NCBI GenBank assembly: GCA_947034885.2
Contig: OX344750.2
Span: 14,564,053 to 14,628,052 of the forward strand
Source of the DNA: Thuidium tamariscinum
Lineage: Eukaryota > Streptophyta > Bryopsida > Hypnales > Thuidiaceae
Length of the DNA: 64,000 nucleotides
Direction: 5' to 3'
Positions 26,701-38,700 of this stretch are shown here, in pieces. Made by a program: the position numbers and the translations under genes. The notes beneath the pieces were generated by a model. The model made no database searches. It was not told where the DNA came from and saw only the letters and a list, made by a program, of their open reading frames with translations. Every line of letters begins with the position of its first letter. Position 1 is the first letter of the stretch.

Positions 26701-29700
26701 AGAAGTAAAATGAAAGTGAAATTGAAAAGGTAAAAGTGAGGGTGAAAGAATTGAAATATCAAAATTAAAACTAAAATATCAAAACAATATTGTTGACTTG
26801 TTGTAGTCAAAGTGCTCTATAGTTCATGTGTCATTGCTATAACCGTTGGTATATATTTTGAATTTCCACAAAAATGACAACTAAACCTTTCTTAAATATC
26901 CTTTTATATCCATTTTTCAATCCTTTAGATATGAAAAATTATGCATAACACTGACGTTTAACATCAATGTACTTTATCATTTTTTGTATAATATAGATAT
27001 TTTTTTTAAATTATAGATATCCAAACATAAAAATATTCACAAAGAAATTCAAAAAATTCAAAATTCAAAAAAAGAAGAAAAAAGGTAATAATAATAATAG
27101 AAGTATTAATGTACAATAGCTAAAGTGGCAAAAAAGTTGTATAGTTCAACAATGTAATGGCTATTTGCAACCCTTTCTAAGTTTTGATGCAATAATAACT
27201 TTGAAATTCAATATTTTTTGCCTTGACAAAGTGAATCTACAAACTATATTTTCTACACCACCTTCATCTTTTTGACGACATCACGCGATGTTGTTGTCTA
27301 ATTGGTGTAGGAGATCTTTATTTACATCATAAAAAAAGACAAACAAAACAAACATTTAAAATTTTTAATAGTATACACTAGTATGGAATTAAATTGGTAG
27401 TAACTTCCTCTTCATGGTGCATAGGCATAGTGACAAACTATGCATTATAGTGAAAAAAATTCAATTTTTCAATTTTTCAATTTTTACCCCTCAACAACTT
27501 CCCCGTCCCCTCCCCTCTTGTAATTTTTAGGGTGGGTGAGAGATGTATACAATATGGGATATCATTCTTTGTATTTGTATTTGTATTTTTCCATCTATAT
27601 ATATTACATATATATAACCTATTACATGTATTCATATTTGTATTCACATCCAAAGGTTCCTGATTTTTCTTTGAGGGAGGGTGGAAATTTTTTTCCCCCA
27701 ATCCAATGGCTCTTGATTTTTTGGGAGTCGGGGGGGATTGGTATTGAAAACCAAAGGTGACAGACCAATCACCCCAGATAGTATTAGAACTATTAGTATG
27801 TCATTTGTGATAACCATAAAAGTAAAAACTAACAGCTTGTTAGATTTGCTTTCATGTCCATTTTTTAATTCTTCAAGTAGAGCAAATAATCTATAGCATT
27901 TACATTTTATATCATGTTTGCTATTGGATTTTGCATGACTTGATATTTAACATCAATGTTATAGATAGAAGTCATGCATCCATGCCCAAAGCTTTCTAGT
28001 CTAGTGGTATAAAGGCACTTCTATTGGTTCACCAATCATGGGATATCAATTTCCATTATAAATGATTAAACAAAAGTAAAGCAAAGTGAACAAATAAAGA
28101 TAAAAGTAAAAATTAGCAAAAAAGTATTAGCCAGTGCAATGTTGTAGTCACTAAAGAATTCTTTAGCTTCTCAACAAATTGGCCGACAACCAATATTCTA
28201 TTTTTCATCTGGATAAAAAACTCAAATTTCTATATTTTTTGCCTTGTTGGTTGAATCTTGGTAAAAAAAAAATTCAAGAACATTTCTCTGAACGTTTTCC
28301 AATGACACTAAGCATACACTAGTCAATCTAAAAGATTAAGAGATTGTCATGTATATTACAAACAAACAAAATAAACAAATATCCTAATAGTATACATGTC
28401 TGTTTGCATTGATAGACATTAGGAAAAGAATGAGGTCTTCAAAAGCCTCAATTTTTGCACCAACAATCATAACATTCAGTAGCAGGAGAGCAGACTGCTT
28501 TTTGCTCTCCCGTAAGTAAATTGAAGAATTCCATCCATGACAAGTTTGATTTTCAATTTCAATTTCACTGAAGCCCTGATAGCAAGCTGAATATTAGTTC
28601 ATTGAACTGAATTAACTCGCCTCAGAGACAATTAACATCCAATTAGACATGCCCAACTGAATTTCAAAACCTCCATACCTTGACAAACTTGCTGGCACAA
28701 ATGAGAATACAAATCAATAGTTACTGATTGTGACAAAATGATATAGAATATTCCACATCATTCTGTTGAGAATGAGGCAGTCTACTCTCCTGCTACTGAA
28801 TGTTATGATGAATGTAACTCCTAAATTATTTTTATTTTTGTTTTCAAAAGAAAAATATTTTAAAAATTGCAATATGAAATAGCCGATGGTTGTCCACGTC
28901 AAATAGTGATTTGCGTCATTGGAAGAAACAATTATCAATTTGGGCTCAAAATGATCACAACACTTGAGTTTTTTTACTTTCAGAATATATATATAAATGA
29001 AACAAAATATGGATAATTTACAAAGTTCTTAAAAAAAAGTTGTTTGTAAGAATTCAAGTTTTAAAAAATTTACTCTAAGAGTTTTGAACACTCTAGAAGA
29101 GATTAAGAAAATAGACAATTTGGTGTTTGATTTCTTTAAATAGTAAAAGTTTTCAAAAAAGCCATTTTTCCACTAACTTGAAGATGCCCCGTCTTAATTA
29201 TTCTCATTTGCAGAAAAACAAAATTGTATTTTCTACACTTGCACAAAAGGTAGTGCACCTGGAGCACATGTAGAAAGTGGACAACTTATTATATTTGGAA
29301 AACATTTTGTAGGATTGTGTTCCTTTAGTAGAAGTCCACCTATCCAAATTTTGAGCTTCAAATTTTCATTTTCGGATAAATTATAATACTAAAATCCCCT
29401 AAATGGCTGTGGTAGACATCTAATTAGCGGCTATTTAACAATAATAAAATAATTTTGAATGAATACAAAAAATTACATAGCAATTGCAACAATTACATGT
29501 ACCTTTACCTCAAGTTTTATAGAAAACAAACAAGTGATGCAAAATTTATGAACACAAAACCATGAAAAAGTTATCTGAGGTCAAGGGGAGAAGGAAAAAG
29601 AGAAGGGTTTCTTGAAATCACCCACTTCTAAAATATTTAGTATGAATTTTAAAATATTTTAATATAAAATTTTAATATTTTTAATTTTAGTCAACACTGT

Positions 29701-32700
29701 TCATTGTTGAGTTTAGTTTTGCTCTGGAAAGAGGTCTTGTAGAAGCTCATTTTTCTCCTGAAGAAACATGTCTAATTAGGCTAAGTTTAGGTTTTAAAAT
29801 GATAAGTTAGACAAAGTGTACACTTTAAAACTTAGTCTCCTAAAGCCTATTCTATACTAGTGCCTTCTACTTTTGGGAGGAGTTGAAGACTAAAACAAGG
29901 ATTGGGCCTCAACTTTCCAAAACCTAACATTATGGCTAAACATGAATCTAAATTCAACTTTACAAAATATAGAATAGAATGGAACTTAACCATCTTAGTC
30001 ACACCAAAAAACGCCATGGTACGGATTGGCAGTTATTGCTACTTTTTGGTACATTGTGTGAACAATGTACCAAAAAGCGGAAATAACTACCAAGTTGCAT
30101 GATCATTGTACATTCAAAAAAAAATTTAATTTTTGAATTTTTAAATCTTCATTTTCCTCCCCCCCCCCCCCCCCTTCTCCTCTCCTCTCATAATTTTTTG
30201 AAACCAATTGATAGACAAACATTATGGGACAAGTGATCTTGTATTTGTATTCATATCTATATTTGTATCTGGACCATATCTAGATCGTATCCATATAGTA
30301 TATGTAGAGTATCCATATCCATATCCGTATCTGAATGGTTTAGATTAAATCTTACATGATCAATGGTTTGGGAATTTTTGAGAAATCAACGGTGATTACA
30401 AAGGTAAGCTTTTAAAAAAAATCAATGGCTTAAAAATTTCTTGAGAGGGGAGGGGGAGCTAATTAATTGACCTGGGTGGTACACCACTTTTCGTCTTATT
30501 GTTGTATTGTCACACCAAAAAATGCCATGACATGTGTAGATATAATATGTTTTTAGCATATATCAAAGTGCTATTCTAAAAATATCTATATAAATAAACA
30601 CAATAAAATGACAAGATATCCATGTGTTGAAATAAACTTGCTTCAAATGCTCTAAAATGAGAGATTTTGACCTGGGGGCTAAGCTTCACATGTGCTTGTC
30701 CCAAACACAAAACAAACCAATGTCATATTGGTGAGGATGTACGAGGTGTATTTAGGTGCATCCAATTGCTATCTATTGTCAATGATTTTTTTCATTCTTG
30801 TGAAATGCAAGCACTTGAAGTTGAAGAATCATCTACAAAAATGCACTATGCCACCAAAATTCAATTGTCACAGTGAAGGAGGAAAACACGAGGACAAAGA
30901 AGCCACTATATGCCTCACTAATTTGAATTTGGGAGAGAGAGCTCATAGAAGTGGCCATTAAGTGGTAGAACCACTTAATTATGGAGCCATGTGTACAAAT
31001 TATAAGCCCAATAAAAATCAACCCTAATAGGAGGATGGGTGGTACAATCCACCAAGGCACCTATTATTTCTTAGTGAATACAAGTCCTACTAGGTAGGTC
31101 ATATTAGATGGTAGATATGTTTGGAAAAAACGTGAATAGCACATATAGGCATAGTAGGCCTATATATTTCATCTTTGAATAGTACAAGTAAGGATGATGG
31201 TCCAAGTACTCTTAGATATTCCACATCAAATGGCAGATGTACTAGGATTAAAATTAGGAAAAAAAGCTTTAAAAATGTATGGATTTTGTAAGAAATAAAT
31301 CCATAAGCCCAATGTAGATATGGATGTAAACCATAACATATGAGGTTTGTGGAATTTTACTATACAAAGTTCAAAAAAGGCCTTCTATAGAAAATTATAT
31401 GTAGGTGTAAAAAGTGATAATATTTAAGAAATAATTTGGAAAATAATTCATAGGCAAAAATTAATGAACTTTATTTATTTTTATGGAGACTTTTTGAAAA
31501 ATTATAATACCAAAGGCTAAAAAGAGTCAAAGGGTCTATTTTACTTTAAAATGTATTAGAATATCTTGTTAATATTTTGAACAAGAATTTATTGTTTTAT
31601 GGTTAAAGAAGAAGAAACCAAGACTGAATATTCCTATACATGGCCACATCTTGTTGCTATTTAACTTGTCATCCAAATAAGAATTTAAGCATATCTTTTT
31701 CAAAAGATAAAATAAGATATGTTTTGTCAATTCACAAATTGTTCTTAAGGTAGAATAAAATAAGATTGAAGCTATAGCAATACACAAATTGTCTATAACA
31801 TAGTATCAAAGTTAAATACTATTCTAGAAGTAAAGATTGAAAAAACATTTACTCCCAATAATAGCCAAATACACAATAGTATGATTATGTCACTAAGTGT
31901 AGAGTGCCTAAAAAAAATTTATTCTTTGAAATCCAAAAATGGGAATCCAAGAATTTGAAGGCCTAGCTTCATTTGTACATGTCTTAATATTTACAAAAAG
32001 ACAATGTTATATTAGTGAGGTTATAAGAGGTATCTACAACTTCTATTTATGTTACATATAACATATCTTGTAAAACCAAAAATGAGAACAAAAAACTCAA
32101 AACAACAAGCAAAAATATACAAAGCAAGTCACATTCTCAACATTAGAAAAGTAAAGCAATGACCTTTGCTATTCTAGTGAAGAAAAAATGCTTGAAGTTC
32201 AAGAATTGTCATCAAAAAATGCACACAAGGATATATCATAAGAAAAGTCCCAATCCCAAAATTTACTTGTCATAGTGAGTGAAAAAGGCAATGGGCCAAG
32301 GAAGCTTATTGTCAGCTTACTAATTTGAAAATGAGAGGGAAAACACCTAAAAATGGTCATAATGAAGGTAGTTACACCAAATCATCCTGCCAAAGTAAAA
32401 AATATTAGCCAAGTTTAAATATACACCCCTAGTAGGTGGGTAAATGGGTGGTATAGACCACTAGGAAGGCTTTTTGAGAACTCAAATACTATAAGGTAGA
32501 CCATATAATATAGCTACAATAGTCGAATTAAAATATCTATAGCATATCAAAGTGAAGATAGTTAAAGTGTTTAGGTTTGTATGTTTAAAATTATGCTTTA
32601 TGCTTAACCCCTAAAGTTCCTTCACTATGTTTTAACAAAAACTGCTCCAAAACTGCCATTTTTAGGATAGCTACCAAATTCTTTTTTTAAAAACATTTTT

Positions 32701-35700
32701 TGACATATGTAACCGTAGGATCTTTTAGTGAAATAGTTTGTGAAGATGTAGAAAAAATTTCAGAAATTTTCACCATGTAGATTGCAAGATATTAGTGTTT
32801 GAAGTTACAAAAATCATTTTTTTTTCACTGCGAAAATCCGGGCAGCTGCACTTCAGAAGGCCACATTTGTATGAAAAAATGTCCAAAATGGTTGAAACTC
32901 TTTGGATTCATTCTCCAATTCAAGTTGGCTACATGCTTGAAAATTTTCATATCATTTGGAATTGTACAACATGTACAAAAAAAATAGTAAGTAGAAAGAA
33001 GTAGAGAATGATTCAAAATACTAAAATGGTAAAAATTTATTTATTGAATTGAAAAATGCCAATCCCAAAGGTTCAAATGTTGTAATAAACAACCTACACC
33101 CAATGTTTTAAATTTTTTTCAAAAATATTGAAAATTGAGTAAAATAAAGGACTTCAAAGTTTATTTTAGAGAAGAGAACCCATAACTACCCGCAAACTAA
33201 AATTCTTCATAACTTTTGACTTATTAATCCAAATGGAATGATTCAAAGCTTTCCATGTACATATAAATCTATAAAACCAATTTCAAATTTTTATTTCCAA
33301 AAAAAGTGATTTTTTCTGATCTGCCCAAACTGCCCGAGTTGAGAAACAAACAACGTTTTATGCGATAACTTTTCAACCATGTAGTCAAAAGTCACGAAAA
33401 TTATTGGGCTTTGAAGATACTCCTCGTCCACACCTTCTATTAAAGTTTGGTTCCAAAATATGAAAATCTCTAGCCACACGTACCTGCCCGAAATCGCTAT
33501 GTTGCCAAAAAAGGCATGTTGGTCCTTTAGGGGTTAATGTGGATTTGGAATCAGAGCCATACCATGGTGGCATTGTGCTATGAAAAAAAGCGATGAAGGG
33601 CATTTTTAGAAAATTATTTGTAGGTACTAAAATTGAAAAATATTTTGAATAAATCAAATTCAAATTGAAAGACAAAAAGTTTGCAAATCTTCCTAAGAGA
33701 GATGTGGTGTTACCACATTTATAAAGGTTTAGGAAGTTAGAAAGGCTTATTTTACTAGCCATAGTAAATAAGAAAGGTTATTCAATGTGTAAATAAGGAT
33801 TACACTATTGGTTAAAGAAGAGACTAAGACTCAACATCCCTAAACAGGGCCACATCTTGTCACTACCTAACTTGCCACCAAACTCTTATCCAAGTATATC
33901 TTTTAAAAAAACTTAAAGTAAGATATGCCATGACAAGTTACAATTTGTGCTTAAAGTGATAAAATAGGATGTTTAATATAGCAAATCACAAATGGTTCGT
34001 AACATAGTATCAAAATATTTGAATACTTGTATAAAAAGTAAAAGTAATTGAAACTATATTTATGTCTACTCCCAAGAATAGCCAAATACAAATATTCATA
34101 AAAAGCGTAAAAGTATGTATTGAGAGAGAATCCAGTGCTTGAGAAAAAATTTCTTGTTGAAAATTCAAAAATGGGAGTTCAAGATCTAAAGGTTCAACCT
34201 CACCTATACCCGTTCCAAACACAAAACAAAACAATGTCAAATCAATGAGGATGCACAAGGCGTTTTTAGCTTAAAGCCAATTGCTATCTATGTCATAGAT
34301 CTTGTAAAACCAAAAAAAAAAAAAAAATTGATGGAACCGGAAGCAAACAAGTATAACACAGATTACATCCTTAAGATAAAGTAAGTAAATCATTGACCTT
34401 TGCCATTCCAAGTAAATGTAAATGCTTGAAGTTGAAGACTTTGTTTACAAACAAAGCCTAAAAGAATACACCACACAAAGCCTCTAAAGCTTCAAAGTTG
34501 AACCATCATAGTGAGAGATAAGAAAATGGGCCAAAAAAACACTATAAACATACTCATTAATTTGAAAATAGGAGGGAAAGTGCATAAGAATGGCCATAAT
34601 GGGGTAGTTGCTCTTAATAATTAAATTTTAAAATTAGATGGCAATAGCCAATATTAAATAATTATTCTTAGTCGGAGGGAGGGTGGTACTAGTTACTTTG
34701 GTTAAGCTAATTGGGAATCAAGTACTATGAGATGGGCTAAATCAAATGTGGAATAACAAGAAAAATAGTATCTATGGCATATCCAAGAAGATCCAAGCTA
34801 ATGTTTTTAAATAGAGAACAATTATACTTTGTGTGAACATGGACTTGAAGCCATATCATGAGAGCATTGAGCTATAAGGAGGCCATTTTTAAAAAAAATT
34901 TAAAAACAAATGTGAATGTATATAAATTTGAAAGTACTTGGAAAAAATAATAAAAATTACATAACATGAAAAAACATGAAATAGAATATAAGGCAATTAA
35001 ATTAAATTGTGAGGCTGTTTATAAAGAAAGGTGTAATATAACCACATTAAAGGCTTAAGAAGTTTACTTTTACAAATTTAGCACTAATAAAAAATTAAAA
35101 TTAAAATTAATTCAATAAAAATACATAGATTAAATGATTGACTAATGAAGAAAATGACTAATATAGAAATACATGTATACAAGGCATCATCTTATCAAAA
35201 CTTAACTTGTAGCCAAAAAAGAATCATAACATTTTATAAATAAAATATACCATCATAGTAAGTTTCACAAGCTCTCCAATAAGGCAATAAGCATCAAAGA
35301 AGATACTACAAAGTTAAAGTATATAGTCACATCCCTCTATGTAAAAGAGATGCAACAAAGCATAAAAATTACTAAGCACAATAAGAAAAAATTTCCATAT
35401 GCTTGAGAAACTTATATCATGAAATCCACAAACTTGGGAGTTTAAGATCCAAAGGCTCAACCTCACCTGTGCCCGTCCAAAACACAAAACAAACTAATGT
35501 AATGTTAGTGAGGATGTATGAGTTATCTTCAGCTCAAAGCCAATTGCTATTTATGTCACAGATCCTAAATTTTCAAAAAGAATTTAAAGACAAAGGTCAA
35601 AAATCAAATCAAATTAGTAAATAGAGCAAATGCAATAAGAGAAATATTCCCAAAACATACTAAAAATTATGCAAAAGAGACCTTTGACATTTCCACAAGC

Positions 35701-38700
35701 AAAATGCTTAAAGCTTCAAAGTCACTCAAAAGTCCATACAATCCCAAGCAAAGTGAATTGCCACATCAAGATATGTGAGGTGTGGCATGCCAAGCCTCTA
35801 AATAGTCATTAAAAATAGGGGAAAGAATTAAAACAAAGCATTTATGAAAATGACAAGCTCTGGTATTGGCACTACCTAATAAATTATGTGCCCATAGTAA
35901 GAAGGTGGGTGGAATTACCCATTTGATAAGCCAATTTTGAAAAAAATTAGAACTCCTTATAGTAGTTCAACCAAAATAGGAATGTAGAATTGATTCAAGA
36001 AGAGCATCCCCACAGCAATGCATTTTATGGCACAAAAAGGGCAAGTGGCTAGGCCCAACCAAACTAATTGCCCCACAGCACGCACACCAAAGCCAAAAAG
36101 AAGGCCGGGCCCTGCCAAATTTGATAATGATATGGCCAAATCACGAGTATTTGGCCGAGCTCAGTGTGTTCTTGTTTTGTATTTAATTCTTCTATTTGAG
36201 GCACTTTTTGAGTTGAAAAAAGTTTATTCTTGTTGGCAACCATGATGTAGCACCTCAGAATCCGAAAATGATTCTTTGCCATGCTTGTTGGCGGGCTCGG
36301 TATGGGGCAATTTATTTGGCCGGGCCCAAGCTTTATTGATGGCTCACCAAATGCTCCCTAGTAAAGCCATTTGCCCAGGTCAAGCATGGGGTTGCTTAAA
36401 ATAAAATGAAACCTACATTCAAATTTACATTTGTTTTAAATCAAGGTAAAAAAATTCAATTAAGCATTCCTAGAATAGAAATGATTTGCAAATTGAATAT
36501 ATGCTTAAAAAATACATAAAAAGACATGGGAATTAAATTTTTGAACAAAATAATAAAATAGTAGTGTTTATAAAGTCCACAAACAAAGAGTCTAATTTTA
36601 AATGGCAATTTAAATAGTACACCAACTTAGGTAAATTTACCATAATTAAAAATATACAAAGGTCAAAGAAGAAGAAAAAGTGTGTATATACTAACATATA
36701 TAGTAGGGTGGAACGAGATTCAACTACTATGATTTATAAAGTTGAACATTCACAATATTTTACTAATGAAAGCCTCGGTTCATTTCAATGTCAATGTTAG
36801 TTGAATATGAAAAGTCTACTCATAACAAGTGCTACAAAATTTAATTAAGAATGTAAATAGTATGTTATGCTTTCAAACTTGTGAATTATATTTCTAATTA
36901 TGGGCACTAAATTAATACATAGGAGGTATTTGAGTAACTAGTAACAAAGTATTTGAGCTTGATGCCAAAGGTTCATTTGGGTACTACCTTAACCATGTCA
37001 ATTACTTTTTAGAGATTTCACAATATTTAAAAAGGAGTTTTGATCATCTAGAAATTCCTAAATGCCCAAGGAAAATACCTTACGTAGATATTTTGTGTAT
37101 ATTTGTTTCCAAAAATTGAAAAGATTTGATATTGATCTATATACGATTTCATATATTAAGTTTGGTAGATTAGTAGAATTTAGCCTTAAAATTATATTAA
37201 TATTATTAGTTGAACATTTTAAACCCTCAAGTCTCAAGAATCCCTGTAGGAATTCCTTCAAGGTTTGTTGATTTTCTATGGTGTCAATTTTTGGAATGAC
37301 TTTTGAATTTTTTTTATCAAAAAATTAATTGGCTTTAGGGAGATATATCATTTTATTTCAATTAGAGAGTGGGACCAAAAAATTATGCCATTCAAACCAA
37401 AATACAAGCAAAGTAATTGGGTAAAAAAAAATTTCAATTAAATATTTTTTCCTTATAGGTTATATTTTTATCTATGTGAAGAAAACTGATTAATTCCATT
37501 TGGATAAATGATTTGAAATTCATTGAACATCTTTTTGTGGTGGAAATTTTGGCTAATCATTATAAATAATAATATATAAGGTTTGTTTTTTAATTCAATT
37601 CTTGCAACATTTCAAGAATTCAACTTTAAGAACATTTCAAAAAAAGGTCCTTACAATTTATTTTGCTTGTCAAAGCAATCTCACCATTATGATTTATATA
37701 TTTCCATCCCATCTTCAAGCTCTTAACAATTGAATTTTTCTTCTATCTCATACCAATATTGATTTAACAATTTTCAAAGAATGAAAATCAATTTTGCATT
37801 AAATGTTTTTTGAAGGTTCTAGGAGACTATTTAGGGCTATTCTCCAAAATAATTCCTTATGTTGTCAACTAACTACTACTAGTTTGATTTATTTGAGTTT
37901 AAGAAAAAATTAAATATTTTTTTGTTTCAAAAATCTAGAGAGTATAAAAGAATTGAAAACCAATTTTTTATACTCTCTGGATTTTTGAAACAAAAAAAAT
38001 AAAATTAGTTCATTTATGTTATTTGATGTGGAAATCTTGTGGCCATGTCAAATTGCTTACGTGGTAGAATTCAAGGTGTTTTCAATGCGTGTTTACACTT
38101 TTAAAACCACAATCTTTTAAAGCCTCCAAAATCATCTAATGTTTTCTTTTTAATATATATTCTCAAATCAATCATTCTACATTAAAAATTCAAATTTAGA
38201 GGATTCAAAGCGTTATAATCTAGTTAGACTTGGTCCAAAAATGCTTATTTTAAATGTTTATATCTTATAATTTACATAGTCAAAAGCTTCTAAAATTTCT
38301 TCTAAAATTTTTCATTTTAGTTTAATGCAAGATCCTATGGTAGTAGAAGAAATGTTTAAAATATTTTCTCTCGCCATTGTAAATTACATTTTTGAGTGGT
38401 ATTGAAGAAGAAATGACCTTAGGATAATCTTTGATTGTCAAAAAGAAGTCTTCCTTCCCAAATCACTCCACCAAGAACCAATCATCCCTAGTTACCAACT
38501 TGTAGGGGTGTACTATTTTCAATGAAGTCTTGTAATGTTGTTGTTTTTTGTTCTTTTTGAGTTTGAGACTAATAAAATTATGACACATGTCTCAAATCAA
38601 TAAGCAAGAAAAGAAGAAATAGTGAGTAAGATAGTATTTCTTGAACGATTGGAATTGAAAGACTCTGAACATTGGCTATTGGTTAAGAATGATTCTTGGC

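Larger units (their letters stand above)
30530..36720. repeat. Diverged tandem array, about four 1.3-kb units
   Basis: A landmark block (a 'CTTCACMTRTGCCCGTCC' segment, AACACAAAACAAACYAATGT, GTGAGGATGTA, CCAATTGCTATCTAT) recurs at about 30682, 31966, 34197 and 35461. Spacing is about 1.26-1.3 kb once the 934-bp TTAA element in unit 2 is removed. Other landmarks repeat in step: CATRACAAKTTRAAKC near the unit ends, GGWGGGTGGTA, AAGCACTTGAAGTTGAAG. Units are clearly diverged. Short frames within (for example 30692-30961) are not conserved between units. Unit 4 carries a Tourist-like MITE. Confidence 0.7.

Noticed and set aside
30150-30180. Poly-C run as a possible i-motif or telomere-like site
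   Set aside because: It recurs as part of a repeat element and lacks telomere-type units; the length may also be affected by sequencing error.
30667-30961. Overlapping frames at the start of the tandem array
   Set aside because: The corresponding DNA in the other three array units is interrupted by stops; no family match.
33385-33762. Minus-strand frame of 125 codons, the longest on that strand
   Set aside because: It crosses the right terminus of a TTAA element into array sequence, so it is a chance frame; no motif and no conservation in the sister units.
35957-36282. Minus-strand frames in a G+C-richer patch
   Set aside because: The patch is the interior of a Tourist-like MITE; base composition, not coding, explains the open frames.
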